Assembly: GCF_041053105.1 (NCBI RefSeq) | Contig: NZ_CP163444.1 | Coordinates: 8,588,501 to 8,652,500 of the forward strand | From: Streptomyces sp. R44 | GTDB lineage: Bacteria; Actinomycetota; Actinomycetes; Streptomycetales; Streptomycetaceae | Length of the DNA: 64,000 bases | Direction of reading: 5' to 3' | Shown here: positions 1 through 8,322 of the stretch, piece by piece | Numbering within the stretch: the stretch's first letter is position 1 | Layout of the letters: each line of letters begins with the position of its first letter | Translations under genes and position numbers: made by a program | Notes under the pieces: model-generated | Told to the model about the DNA's origin: nothing | The model's input: only the letters and a program-made list of their open reading frames with translations | Database searches by the model: none

Positions 1-516
1 GCGGATCTGAACGCGCTCGCGCGGCGGCGGGGTAACCCGGTGGTGCCGGCGTCTGGGGGCGTGGTGCTGTACGGGCGGGTGTCCTCGCACCGCCAGCGCG
101 CCGAGGGGGCTCTGGAACGTCAGATGGAACGGCTCCGTGCGGCGGCCGGGGGCCGGGTCGTGGCCGGGGAGTTCACCGATGTCGCCTCCGGGCTGTCGGA
201 CAAGCGCAAGGGGATGAGGCGGGCGCTGCGTGCGTGTCAGGCCGAGGGGGTGACTTCGCTGTTGGTGACACACGACGAGCGTCTGGCCAGGTTCGGGACC
301 GGCTTGCTGGCGGAGGTGGTGTTGCCGTCGTGGGGGTGCCGGCTGGAGATCGTGGGCGGGGATGAGGAGTTGGAAGGGAGCGAGGAGGGGGACTTGGTCC
401 GGGACATGCTCGCTGTCGTGACCTCCTTTTCAGGGCGGCTGTACGGGGCGCGGTCGGCGAAGGCCCGCGCGTTGACGGCGGCGGTCAAGTCCATCACAGG
501 AGAGGGTTATTTGTAG
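1..516 (+). CDS. tnpA: IS607-type serine recombinase (TnpA), 5'-truncated by window edge
   Basis: The frame is open from the first base, so the start codon and probably an N-terminal MerR-like HTH lie outside; a GTG at 40 is probably internal. The visible part is the catalytic domain of a small serine recombinase: the segment VLYGRVSSHRQ holds the nucleophilic serine, followed by an Arg-rich helix, the conserved block VAGEFTDVASGLSDKRKGM, then LLVTHDERLARFG and a C-terminal helix ending about 30 residues after DMLAVVTSF. This is the IS607 layout (HTH first, catalytic domain second), not that of Tn3 resolvases. It would cut and rejoin the element's ends through a phosphoserine intermediate. 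The catalytic part shows no internal damage. The tnpB gene follows on the same strand. Confidence 0.85.
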   Translation, partial: ADLNALARRRGNPVVPASGGVVLYGRVSSHRQRAEGALERQMERLRAAAGGRVVAGEFTDVASGLSDKRKGMRRALRACQAEGVTSLLVTHDERLARFGTGLLAEVVLPSWGCRLEIVGGDEELEGSEEGDLVRDMLAVVTSFSGRLYGARSAKARALTAAVKSITGEGYL

Positions 517-584
517 GCCACGCTTGGTCATGTATAGGATCTTCCTTGTTGATTGTGGATCAGCTCCGGAAGGGGGTCGTGATC

Positions 585-2286
585 GTGGCGAGGAAGCGCA
601 GCGGCAAGAGGCGCGAACTCCGTACGATCGCGGCCCCCTTCACTGTTGCCGCTCCGGCCGGAGCCCGCATACGCGACCGCGCCAAGGTCGAGGCCCAGGA
701 CGCGTACGTGCTGCGCGCGGTCGGCGAGCACCTCGGCCACCATCAGCGGGCGGGCCGACCTCGCCGAGCGCATCAGCCTGGGCAAGGTCGCGGTGAAGGA
801 CAACCAGCGCGCCCCGCGCAAGAAGTCCCTCACGGCGGTGTCCTCCTCCCGCTGGGCCGGCGCGATGACCCGGGCCAGCGAGGACCAGTACCAGCTCTCC
901 ACGCGTGCCCTGTTCGACGAGCGCGCGTCCCTGCGTCGGGCCGTGCACGCTGTCGAGAAGCGGCTGGCCGCCCAGTGTGGGCAGCGCTCCAAGAGCGGGA
1001 CGCGCGGCTATCGCAGCCAAGCCGAACGCTTCGAGAAGCAGCGCCGCCTCCAGGTCCTCAAGGGCCGCCTCGCGGCCGTCGAACGGCGCATCGAGGCCGG
1101 ACGCCCGTCGGTCGTCATCGGAGGGCGGCGCCTGCTCAAGACCCGCCACGGCCTCGCGGACGCGCAGCTCACCGAGGAGCAGTGGCGCACACGGTGGGAG
1201 TCCGAGCGGCTGTTCCTCACCGCTGACGGCGAGTCCGGCGCACCGCACGGCAACTACACCATCACCGTCCACCCGGAGACGGGCGAGGTGACGATGGTGC
1301 TGCCCGAGCCCTTGCGGCATCTGGCGAACGCACCCCGGGGCCGGTACCGGTTCTCCTTCACCGTCACCTTCCACCACCGCCGTGAGGAATGGCTAGACCG
1401 GGCGACCGGCGATCGGGCCGTCCGCTACGACTTCGTCCATGCCCCCGGCCGTGACCGCTGGTACCTCGACGCCTCCTGGGGCACCGAGGACGCCGCCCTC
1501 CTCACCCCGGACGAGATCCGCGCGGGTGGCGGCAGTCTCCTCGGCGTCGACCTGAACGCCGACCACCTTGCCGCCTACGTCCTCGACACCCACGGCAACC
1601 CCGTCGGCGCCCGGATCACCGTCCCCCTCGACCTGACCGGACCGACGAGCCGGCGGGACGGCCGGCTGCGAGCCGCGATCTCCGAACTGCTCCGCATCGC
1701 CCGTACCCACCACTGCGCGGGTATCGCGATCGAGAACCTCGGCTTCGACGACGCCCGCGCCACCGGACGCGAGACCATGGGCCGCGGCGCGCGCGGGAAG
1801 AAGTTCCGCCGCACTGTCGCCGGCATCCCCACCACCCGGTTCCGCGAGCGCCTGCGCTCGATGGCCTTCCACGCCGGGCTCGTCGTCATCGCCGTCGACC
1901 CCGCCTACACCTCCGTCTGGGGTGGCAGGTACTGGAAGGCCCCGCTCCAGAAGCAGAACCAGCAGACCACGGTCACCCGCCACCACGGCGCATCGGTGAC
2001 CATCGGCAGACGCGCCCTCGGGCATCGAGCACGGCGTCGGCCAGGTGTGACCGCACATGACCAGAGGATCGTCGCGCGGAGAGCTACCGGCCAGGCCCTG
2101 CCCATCCCGGCGGCGCGTGGGACAGCGAGCCCACCCAGGACAGCGAGCACGCCCGCCAGGGGCGGCAAGACTCGACCGGACCTCGGTGGCCAACTCGCGC
2201 TGTTCCCAGACCCCGAACACCGTTCGCGGGGTCACCGGACCAGTCCGGTTTCATGTGATTCGACCAACAACGGCCGACATCGCTAA
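585..2286 (+). pseudogene. tnpB: TnpB-family protein, frameshifted
   Basis: TnpB proteins are RNA-guided nucleases carried by IS605/IS607 elements. The reading starts at a GTG (585) about 9 nt after a GGAAGGGG ribosome-binding site and runs in one frame to VLRAVGEHLGHH near 745. Homologous-looking sequence then continues one frame over as GRADLAERISLGKV, so an indel near 745-755 is likely. A second shift is probable near 2070-2080, where an expected GELPARP block moves to another frame. RuvC-like motifs are visible: GVDLNADHL (about 1546), IAIENLGF (about 1726) and VIAVDPAYTS (about 1888). The CxxC zinc finger of classic TnpB is absent; this place reads VWGGRYWKAPLQ followed by TRHHGASVTIGRR, as in a TnpB-related clade I recall from Streptomyces. 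Probably inactive. Confidence 0.75.
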
Positions 2287-3039
2287 GAACGGTTGCAGCC
2301 AGACCTGGTACGCGACGTTCACGGCGCCGACGACGGGGTGCCGCAGACGCATGTCGCCGACGGTGCAGTCGGCGACCTCGACGCTCGCCCACAGGCCGGC
2401 GAACCGGTCGCTGCGCATGCTGAGTTCACCGATGAGGTTCGCGAGCCGCGCGTCGGTCGGGAAGCGTCCGGCCGTGAGCCGGAGGTAGGCGACGTGGATG
2501 CGGGCCAGCTCCTCCCAGTTGCGGTGGAGATCCCGGGCGAGGGGGTCGAGGAAGAACATCCGCGGAATCGACGGGCGGGTGCCGGGGCTTTCGGGCGCCG
2601 CGAAGCCGACGTGTCCGGCGAGGAGGGCGTGGCCGGTGCGGTTCCAGGCGAGGACGTCTCCGCGTCTGCCGAGCAGGAGCGCGGGGGTCGTCTCGGCCAG
2701 CGAGGCGAGCAGGGAGAGCACACGGGGGTGGGCTTCCTCCGGCGGTGGTTCGGCCAGCCCGGTGCCGCCGGGCTGCCGGGCGAGGTTGTGGAGGTGCGCG
2801 GTCTCCACCTCGTCCAGTTCCAGTACGCGGGCGAGCGCGCCGAGCACCTGCGCGGAGGCGGTCTCGGCGAGGCCCTGCTCCAGCCGGGTGTAGTAGCCCG
2901 CGCTGACCCCCGCCAGGTGGGCCAGTTCTTCGCGGCGCAGTCCGGGGACGCGGCGGGCGGTCCCGTAGGTGCGCAGTCCGATCCGGTCGGGGGTGATCCG
3001 GTCGCGACGGCTCTTCAAGAATGCTCCGAGGCTCTCCAC
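2251..3039 (-). CDS. MmyB-type XRE transcriptional regulator, 3' end replaced by the IS element
   Basis: The 262-residue product has an N-terminal helix-turn-helix (about residues 10-75, with LRREELAHLAGVSAGYYTRLEQG) and the MmyB-like ligand-binding domain (about 110-250, with NRTGHALLAG, FFLDPLARDLHRNWE and RHPVVGAVNVAYQVWLQ). Family members normally run some 30-40 residues past this last motif; here the protein leaves the family pattern after VWLQP and stops 15 residues later, exactly where the IS element begins. DNA binding may survive while the C-terminal domain is damaged. The start is GTG at 3039 with no ribosome-binding site; a TAGGCT box 6 nt upstream suggests a leaderless transcript. 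It is divergent from an MFS efflux gene, the usual target of such regulators. Confidence 0.85.
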   Translation of the reverse strand: MESLGAFLKSRRDRITPDRIGLRTYGTARRVPGLRREELAHLAGVSAGYYTRLEQGLAETASAQVLGALARVLELDEVETAHLHNLARQPGGTGLAEPPPEEAHPRVLSLLASLAETTPALLLGRRGDVLAWNRTGHALLAGHVGFAAPESPGTRPSIPRMFFLDPLARDLHRNWEELARIHVAYLRLTAGRFPTDARLANLIGELSMRSDRFAGLWASVEVADCTVGDMRLRHPVVGAVNVAYQVWLQPFLAMSAVVGRIT

Positions 3040-3045
3040 CCGTCG

Positions 3046-3051
3046 AGCCTA
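3046..3051 (-). promoter_or_regulatory. -10 box of a leaderless promoter for the MmyB-type regulator
   Basis: On the minus strand TAGGCT is followed by six bases and then the GTG start at 3039. This spacing places the transcription start on the start codon, as in many Streptomyces leaderless genes. No clear -35 hexamer was found 17-19 bp upstream, so the call rests on the -10 match and the absence of a ribosome-binding site. Confidence 0.45.
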
Positions 3052-3128
3052 GGCAGTCCCGGCCGCGGGTGGGTGTACCTGTCGGGTGTACCCACGGCGG
3101 GTGGCTGGTCGCCGGCGGCGCCGGGGCC

Positions 3129-3222
3129 GAGCGTGGCCGGCATGACGCGACCCACTTCACCTACGGCCGACGCCCGAGCGTGGCCGGCATGACGCAACCC
3201 CCCTCACGTCCGACCGACGCCC
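3129..3222 (+). repeat. 47-bp imperfect tandem duplication over the start of the MFS gene
   Basis: Copy 1 (3129-3175) and copy 2 (3176-3222) both begin GAGCGTGGCCGGCATGACGC and end CCGACGCCC, with about eight mismatches between. The second copy carries the true ATG (3189). The first copy carries an ATG at 3142 that opens a 16-codon frame ending in a stop at 3190-3192. The period of 47 is not a multiple of three, so the copies are in different frames. Confidence 0.85.
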
Positions 3223-4691
3223 GTGCGTGGCTCGGTCTGCTGGTCGTCCTCGGCCCCGTCCTGCTGGTCTCGATGGACGGCTCCATCCTCTTCCTCGCGA
3301 TGCCGCGGATCGGTCGGGCGCTGGAGCCCAGCGCCGGTCAAGCACTGTGGATCCTGGACGTGTACGGCTTCGCCGTGGGCTCCCTGCTCATCGCCTTCGG
3401 GAACATCGGCGACCGGTACGGCCGGCTCAGGCTCCTCGTGACCGGAGCGGTCCTCTTCGGCGTCGGCTCGGCAGCCGCCGCGTTCGCCCCGACGCCGGAG
3501 CTGCTCATCGGCGCCCGCGCCGCGATGGGGATCGCGGGAGCCACCCTGCTTCCGTCGGCGCTCGCGGTCCTGAGCGAACTGTTCGACGACCCGAGGCGAC
3601 GGGCGCGCGCCGTCGGCGTCTTCGCCGCGGCCTTCGCGGCGGGGTTCGCGATCGGCCCCGTCGTCGGTGGCGTCCTCCTCGAACGCTTCTGGTGGGGATC
3701 GGTCTTCCTGGTCAACCTCCCCGTGATCGCCCTGTTCCTGTCCTTCGCGCCCGGTCTCCTCCGCGAGGTGCGGGCGAACCGCCCCGGACGCGTCGACCCC
3801 GTCAGCGTGGTGACCTCGGCACTCGGTCTGCTGCTCGCGATCTACGGGCTCAAGCACGCCGCGGCCGAGGGGATGACGGCGGCGGCGGTGCTCGCGGGAG
3901 CCGCCGGCATGGGCGTACTGACCTGGTTCGGCGTGCGGCAACGACACCTGGAGCATCCGCTGATCGACTTCTCCCTCTTCCGCGACCGCGTCTTCACGGT
4001 CGCGGTGGTCACCGGCCTCCTGCCCCTGGCCGCATGGTCGGCCACCGCCTACCTGGCAGGCCTCTACCTGCAGTCCGTCCTCGACGTCCCCGTCCTGCGC
4101 GCAGCCCTGCTGGCGCTGCCGGGGGCCGGCGTCCTGACGGTGACCTGCATCCTCACCCCGGCCCTGGTCGACCGCATCGGCAGGCGCACCGCCCTGCTCG
4201 TCTGCCACTCCTCCATCGCCACCGGTCTCCTCCTGCTCCTGCCCGCGTCCGCCACCGGCGGGACCGGCTGGTACATCGCCTCCACGGCGACCGCCGGTGT
4301 CGGCTACGGCATCTCCTTCGCCGTCGTCGCCGACACCGCCGTCGGAGCGGTCCCACCCGAGCGGGCGGGTTCGGCGGGTGCGATCGCCGAGACCAGCAAC
4401 GAGCTCGGCAACGCCCTGGGGATCGCCCTCCTCGGCTCGCTCGCCGCCCTGTTGTTCCGTCTGCAGGGCCCCGACCTCGCCCCGACCCTGGACGCGACGC
4501 TGCGCCTGCCGGGCCTGGCGGGCACGACGGCCGCCGACGCCAAGTCCGCCTTCGTCACCGGCATGCGCGTGGTGGCGGCCGTGGCCGCCGTACTGCATCT
4601 CGCCCTCGGCCTGGTCGCCCTGCGGTGGCTCCCGAGACCCACCGGGGAGGAGCCGGGCGCCCACGTGCGGACGAAAACCGCCACGGCATAG
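3189..4691 (+). CDS. MFS transporter, DHA2 (EmrB/QacA) drug-efflux type
   Basis: The 500-residue membrane protein would exchange protons for a hydrophobic drug or metabolite across the cytoplasmic membrane. The N-terminus (LVVLGPVLLVSMDGSILF) is the usual first helix of the DHA2 family with its membrane-embedded acidic residue. GNIGDRYGRLRLL is the loop 2-3 MFS signature, and AGFAIGPVVGGVLL matches antiporter motif C. The hydrophobicity pattern and length fit 14 helices. The ATG at 3189 lies in the second copy of a 47-bp duplication; the frame is open farther upstream but codon use is poor there. The divergent MmyB-type regulator is the likely controller. VOC and GNAT genes follow on the same strand, the first after 10 bp. 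The substrate is unknown. Confidence 0.9.
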   Translation: MTQPPSRPTDARAWLGLLVVLGPVLLVSMDGSILFLAMPRIGRALEPSAGQALWILDVYGFAVGSLLIAFGNIGDRYGRLRLLVTGAVLFGVGSAAAAFAPTPELLIGARAAMGIAGATLLPSALAVLSELFDDPRRRARAVGVFAAAFAAGFAIGPVVGGVLLERFWWGSVFLVNLPVIALFLSFAPGLLREVRANRPGRVDPVSVVTSALGLLLAIYGLKHAAAEGMTAAAVLAGAAGMGVLTWFGVRQRHLEHPLIDFSLFRDRVFTVAVVTGLLPLAAWSATAYLAGLYLQSVLDVPVLRAALLALPGAGVLTVTCILTPALVDRIGRRTALLVCHSSIATGLLLLLPASATGGTGWYIASTATAGVGYGISFAVVADTAVGAVPPERAGSAGAIAETSNELGNALGIALLGSLAALLFRLQGPDLAPTLDATLRLPGLAGTTAADAKSAFVTGMRVVAAVAAVLHLALGLVALRWLPRPTGEEPGAHVRTKTATA

Positions 4692-4701
4692 GCTCGCCCT
4701 C

Positions 4702-5082
4702 ATGTTTTCGGTGGTGCAGAACATGGCGATCGACTGTGCGGACCCCTATGAGCTGGCGCGGTTCTGGAGCGCGGTGACGGGCCGGCCGCTGGGTCCGGAG
4801 GACAGGCCGGGCGCCCGGGAGACACAGGTGCTCCTCGCCCAGGGCCCGGTGCTGTACTTCAACCGGGTGCCCGAGCCGAAGACGGTCAAGAACCGGCTCC
4901 ATCTGTGCCTGCGCCCCGAGACCTCGCGCGATCAGGAGGTGGAGCGACTCCTCGGCCTCGGCGCCACGTTCGTGGGGGACCACCGGAATCCCGACGGCTC
5001 GGGCTGGGCCGTCCTCGCCGACCCCGAGGGCAACGAGTTCTGCGTCCTGCGCAGCGACTCCGACCGGGCGGCCGGGTCGTGA
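4702..5082 (+). CDS. VOC-family (glyoxalase/dioxygenase fold) protein
   Basis: This 126-residue protein has the paired beta-alpha-beta-beta-beta pattern of the vicinal-oxygen-chelate superfamily: MAIDCADPYELARFWSAVTGR opens module one, NRLHLCLRP the second half, and GSGWAVLADPEGNEFCVL closes it. In the family, His and Glu residues in these strands bind a divalent metal; HLCL and EFCVL are at the expected places. Members include glyoxalases, dioxygenases and drug-binding or drug-modifying resistance proteins. The position 10 bp after an efflux gene makes a detoxification role plausible, but the substrate cannot be read from the sequence. Confidence 0.8.
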   Translation: MFSVVQNMAIDCADPYELARFWSAVTGRPLGPEDRPGARETQVLLAQGPVLYFNRVPEPKTVKNRLHLCLRPETSRDQEVERLLGLGATFVGDHRNPDGSGWAVLADPEGNEFCVLRSDSDRAAGS

Positions 5083-5137
5083 GCACCGGCCGGACGGGTC
5101 GGTGCCGGGTGAAATGCCCGCTGCATATGATCAGTTC

Positions 5138-5707
5138 ATGAATGCCTCTGTCGTCCTTCGCGCGGCCGCGACGCCGGCCTCTCCCGCTCTCGTCCTCCGT
5201 CCCTGGCGCATGGAGGACGTCGCCGCACTGGTCGAGGTGGGCCGGGATCCGGGATTGCGCCTGTGGGCGGATTCCGGCGTGGACGACGAAGCCGAAGCGG
5301 CGGCACAGTGGGTGCGAGCCCAGCAGCGGGGCTGGACGGCGGGGGACCGGTTGGGCTTCGCCGTTCTCGCCGAGGAACCGGGTTCGGTGCACGGACAGTT
5401 GGTCGGCAGTGTGGTCCTGAAGGAAGCCACTCCCGGCGAACCGGCGGCGGAGGTGGGCTACTGGACCGCGGCCCGCGCTCGTGGGCGAGGAGTGGCCCCC
5501 CGCTCCTTGGAGGCCCTCACCGGCTGGGCCTTCGACACCTTCGAGGCCGACGGTCTTGAGCGTCTCGAACTCCTGCATCAGGTGGACAACCCGGCGTCGT
5601 GCCGGGTCGCGCAGAAGACCGGGTACGACTTCGACAGCATCCTGCCCGCGTCGCCTCCCGCCTTCCCCCACGACGGCCACCTGCACATTCGGCGCGCGAG
5701 CGCCTGA
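5138..5707 (+). CDS. GNAT-family N-acetyltransferase
   Basis: The 189-residue product starts LVLRPWRMEDVAALVEVGRD after a short leader, as in RimJ/RimL-like GNAT enzymes. It contains the acetyl-CoA-binding block AEVGYWTAARARGRGVAPRSLEAL (R/Q-x-x-G-x-G/A type) at about 112-135, and HQVDNPASCRVAQKTGYDF near 150-170, which is the strand-helix that holds the acceptor side. The ATG at 5138 is preferred because an upstream in-frame ATG at 5102 adds residues unlike the family. It probably belongs to the MFS-VOC group, since it lies 55 bp downstream on the same strand. The acetylated substrate (protein N-terminus, antibiotic or amine) is unknown. Confidence 0.8.
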   Translation: MNASVVLRAAATPASPALVLRPWRMEDVAALVEVGRDPGLRLWADSGVDDEAEAAAQWVRAQQRGWTAGDRLGFAVLAEEPGSVHGQLVGSVVLKEATPGEPAAEVGYWTAARARGRGVAPRSLEALTGWAFDTFEADGLERLELLHQVDNPASCRVAQKTGYDFDSILPASPPAFPHDGHLHIRRASA

Positions 5708-5740
5708 GGCCCTCCCGGCTCCCGGAAGCGATCGGGTCGT

Positions 5741-5779
5741 GGGGCGGCCCGTGACGTCATGACGCTCACGGGCCGCCCC
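5741..5779. terminator. Bidirectional transcription terminator hairpin
   Basis: A perfect 14-bp stem (GGGGCGGCCCGTGA, 5741-5754, paired with 5766-5779) encloses an 11-nt loop. It lies between the convergent ends of the GNAT gene and the secreted peptidase gene, so it can terminate both. No U-tract follows, as is usual in Streptomyces. Confidence 0.85.
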
Positions 5780-5802
5780 GGCCGGTCTCCTACGTCAGCG
5801 TG

Positions 5803-6384
5803 TCACCACTGACAGTGCACGTGGGTGCCGTGGTCCTTGTCGCCGGGGCCGAGGACCAGCTTGGCGCCGAGCTTGCGGCAGGCGTTCATGAACCCGCGGT
5901 GATCGGCCTTCTTGCCCACGTGACGGCCGTTGATCCAGGTCACGTCGACCGCGCGGCCCAGGTAGTGCTTGGAGGTGGCGCTGTGCCTTCCACCGACGAA
6001 CTCCGAGACCTGGAACTTGTAGCGGTACTGGCTGTTGAGCTTCAGGACACCGTTGAGCATCCGCGTGTCGAGCGCCACCCGCGAGCCGTTCTTGTGACCC
6101 CAGGGGCTGGTCCTGGCCGCACGCCCGTTGGAGACGTCGACCAGGTTCTGCCGCGGGAGGGACGCCTTGTCGGTGCCGCCCCCGTGCGACGTGGCGTAGG
6201 TGATGCCCTTCGCGTTCAGGATGGAACGGGCCAGCCGGGCCGATTCGCTCGCCGGCTTGGCGGGTGCGCGATGCCGGGCCGCTTCTCCGTGCTTCCCCGG
6301 GGAGGGATCCGCTGTCGCGGCCGGCCCTGCGGCGAGGGCGACGGCCGAGACGGCGGCAGCGACGCAGACAGCGAGACGGTTCAT
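5803..6384 (-). CDS. Secreted peptidase M15-type (DD-carboxypeptidase-like) protein
   Basis: The 193-residue protein begins with a Sec signal peptide (positive N-terminus, hydrophobic core, Ala-rich end near residue 25). The C-terminal half has the M15 zinc-peptidase pattern: SKHYLGRAVDVTWING (His near 140, Asp near 146) and GTHVHCQW at the very end (His 188 and 190). In M15 enzymes such as VanX/VanY or actinobacterial zinc DD-peptidases these residues bind zinc and act on D-Ala-containing peptidoglycan stems. An extracellular cell-wall role is therefore likely. The gene stands alone, with a strong hairpin just after its stop. Confidence 0.75.
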   Translation of the reverse strand: MNRLAVCVAAAVSAVALAAGPAATADPSPGKHGEAARHRAPAKPASESARLARSILNAKGITYATSHGGGTDKASLPRQNLVDVSNGRAARTSPWGHKNGSRVALDTRMLNGVLKLNSQYRYKFQVSEFVGGRHSATSKHYLGRAVDVTWINGRHVGKKADHRGFMNACRKLGAKLVLGPGDKDHGTHVHCQW

Positions 6385-6553
6385 GGATGGGTCTCTTTCC
6401 TCTGTGGACGGGCGGAACGATCAAGAGGAAAGCAGGTGACCAGGCGATATCCGGCGAACCAGGGGGTTTCCCACTCGATCGGGGTACCCCGATGTCAACG
6501 TCCCGTGGCATAGTCCGCACGATCGTGGGGCGGTCCGAGGTGGTGCGGATCCC

Positions 6554-7684
6554 TCAGTCGGAGTGGAGGACCCGGAAGCGATCGGGCTCTGCCGGGTCCC
6601 GGTCGACGACCTGGATCGGGGCCCACGTCCACTGCCACACGCCGATGCCCGGCGCGCGGGAGAAACGGATGGGCCCGCGTGTGCCCTCGACGGTCACGCG
6701 CGGCCAGGACTCGGCGACGGCCGCCCGGTCCGTGCCGTGGGAACGCAACGCCTCGGCGAGGACGGTGATCGTGTCCCAGCCCTCGAAGGCGACGAAGGAG
6801 GGCGCCTCGCCGAGCCGTTCGGCGAGTTCCTTCCCGACGCGCTCGCCCAGCGGTCCGAGCCGCTCGGGCAGATAGCGCAGGAACGGGATCCCGGCGCCGT
6901 CCTCGCCGAGCGCCGCGGCCCATCCCGCGAACTCCGGCTGCCCGGCCGGAGCGCCGATCAGCAGCTCCGCGAGCCGCCGGTCGCCCCGTACGGCCCGGAC
7001 GATCGGCACCGCGGGCTCCGGGCTGCCGACCAGCAGGAGGAGTGCCGCGGCGCCGTGGTCGACGAGCGCGTCGCACAGGGCCTCGGGGGTCAGCGCCGTG
7101 GCGTCGAGTTCGACGACGCTGCCGCCCCGGGAAGCCAGATGGTCCCGCAGGACGCGGGTGCCGGTCGCCCAGTAGACGCTCGGCTGCGTGGCCACGGCGA
7201 TCCGGGGCCGACCCGAGGCGAGGAGGAAGTCCGCGTAGATCCGCCAGCCGCGCGACTGCGCCGGGGCCAGGCGTGCGACCCGGTCCGTCGGCTCCTCGGT
7301 GAGCGCGTCGAGCACCGCCGACGAACACAGGAACGGCAGACCGAGGGCGTCGGCCCGGGCGGCGGCCGCGCGGGCGACGACGCTGTGGTACTCACCCGCC
7401 ACGGCGGCCACGCCGAGGCCCGCCAGTTCGTCCACGGCCGCAGCGGCCCGCTCGGGGTCGGCCGCGGTGTCCCGCACCACGAGCTCCAGGGGCCTGCCGT
7501 CGATCCCGCCCGCGTCGTTGACCTCGCGCACGGCCAGTTCGAGTCCCGCGAGCAGATGACGGCCCGCCTCGACCCAGCCGGGCGGCGTGAGCGGGACGAG
7601 CGCACCCAGGCGGACGGGGGAGCCGTTCTTGTGCCGGGCTTCGGACGGAGATGATGGCGTGTTCATGGTGACCATGGGAACCAT
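6554..7684 (-). CDS. Type-1 periplasmic-binding-fold protein (branched-chain amino acid/amide ABC type), no export signal
   Basis: The 376-residue protein has the LivJ/AmiC-like fold: VRLGALVPLTPPGWVEAGRHL, then ELAVREVNDAGGIDGRPLELVVRD, VAAVAGEYHSVVARAAA and FVAFEGWDTITVLAEAL. No signal peptide or lipobox precedes it, so it is either cytoplasmic (AmiC-like ligand sensor) or exported by another route. ATG 7684 is chosen because CAGGAG lies 8 nt upstream; ATGs at 7675 and 7666 are alternatives. It starts 23 bp after the TetR gene stop on the same strand, so the two probably share a transcript. No permease or ATPase genes are adjacent, which supports a sensor or orphan-receptor role. Confidence 0.75.
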   Translation of the reverse strand: MVPMVTMNTPSSPSEARHKNGSPVRLGALVPLTPPGWVEAGRHLLAGLELAVREVNDAGGIDGRPLELVVRDTAADPERAAAAVDELAGLGVAAVAGEYHSVVARAAAARADALGLPFLCSSAVLDALTEEPTDRVARLAPAQSRGWRIYADFLLASGRPRIAVATQPSVYWATGTRVLRDHLASRGGSVVELDATALTPEALCDALVDHGAAALLLLVGSPEPAVPIVRAVRGDRRLAELLIGAPAGQPEFAGWAAALGEDGAGIPFLRYLPERLGPLGERVGKELAERLGEAPSFVAFEGWDTITVLAEALRSHGTDRAAVAESWPRVTVEGTRGPIRFSRAPGIGVWQWTWAPIQVVDRDPAEPDRFRVLHSD

Positions 7685-7707
7685 GTGCGCGGCTCCTGGG
7701 CAACCGG

Positions 7708-8307
7708 TTATTCCTCCGTCGCTCGCAGTGCCGGTGAGGCGGTGAACAGGGCGGACACCGCCGCCTTCACCTGTCCGGCGACCACCTCGGGGGAGGAGGC
7801 GTCCAGCTTGCCGTCGAGGTGCAGGAACGCCAGGCCGTGGACGAGTGCCCACACGGTCGTCGGGAGGGGGCCCGTCTCGTCCGCGCCGGGGAACGCGTCG
7901 CGGACGATGCCGCGGACGTACTCCGTGATGACGGCGGTCGCGGCGACCCGCTCCTCGCTGGTCGGATCGCAGGGCTCGGCGAACATCGCCCGGAACAGCG
8001 CCGGGTGGTCGAGCGCGAACCGCACGTAGACGACGGCGACGGCCGCCAGGTCGTCGGGCGTCGAGGGCGCGGGATGGGCCGCGGCCAGGTGCTGGGCGAG
8101 TTCGCGGTACCCGTCCGCCGCGACCGCGGAGACGAGTGCGTCCCGGTCCGCGTAGTGGCGGTAGGGGGCGGTGGCCGACACGCCCGCGCGTCGGGCGACC
8201 GCGCGCAGCGAGAGTCCCGCGCTGCCGTCCTCCTCCAGGAGTTCCCGTGCGGCGCGCAGGCAGGCGGCGCGCAGATCGCCGTGGTGATACGTACCGGTTT
8301 GCGACAT
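7708..8307 (-). CDS. TetR/AcrR-family transcriptional regulator
   Basis: The N-terminal 60 residues of this 199-residue protein form a TetR DNA-binding domain (LRAACLRAARELLEEDGSAG, then LSLRAVARRAGVSATAPYRHYADRDALVSAVAADGY). The C-terminal part resembles the WHG-type ligand domain of regulators of old-yellow-enzyme and oxidoreductase genes. It is divergent from an OYE-family gene. The 94-bp gap contains two direct repeats with ATGT/ACAT ends (8323-8343 and 8351-8371), which are the likely operators. It probably represses the OYE gene and itself, and responds to an electrophile or other small molecule; the ligand is unknown. Confidence 0.88.
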   Translation of the reverse strand: MSQTGTYHHGDLRAACLRAARELLEEDGSAGLSLRAVARRAGVSATAPYRHYADRDALVSAVAADGYRELAQHLAAAHPAPSTPDDLAAVAVVYVRFALDHPALFRAMFAEPCDPTSEERVAATAVITEYVRGIVRDAFPGADETGPLPTTVWALVHGLAFLHLDGKLDASSPEVVAGQVKAAVSALFTASPALRATEE

Positions 8308-8322
8308 AGGTCACACTCTTTT

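Larger units (their letters stand above)
1..2290 (+). mobile_element. IS607-like element, left end outside the window
   Basis: A serine-recombinase gene (tnpA) is followed after about 70 nt by a tnpB-type gene on the same strand, which is the gene order of IS607-family elements. The right end is placed near 2286-2293, because from about 2293 rightwards the opposite strand reads as the conserved MmyB-family segment VAYQVWLQ, and left of it that reading changes abruptly to unrelated residues. The left end and the other part of the target gene lie outside the window. IS607 elements usually lack terminal inverted repeats and obvious target duplications, so the exact boundary cannot be fixed from the sequence alone. 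Confidence 0.75.

Noticed and set aside
640..1377. Long open frames on the minus strand opposite the TnpB gene
   Set aside because: They are low-complexity Gly/Arg/Ala translations with no domain and arise from the high GC of the real gene.
3204..4724. A 506-codon minus-strand frame opposite the MFS gene
   Set aside because: Its residue composition is Gly/Asp/Arg/Glu repeats without motifs, and the plus strand holds a complete MFS protein.
5741..5779. Possible operator palindrome
   Set aside because: The perfect 14-bp stem lies between two convergent stop codons, which fits a terminator better.
6554..8314. One 586-residue protein from the TetR start through the binding-protein gene
   Set aside because: The first third is the TetR gene read in the wrong frame. 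A separate start with its own ribosome-binding site (7684) gives a complete binding-protein fold.
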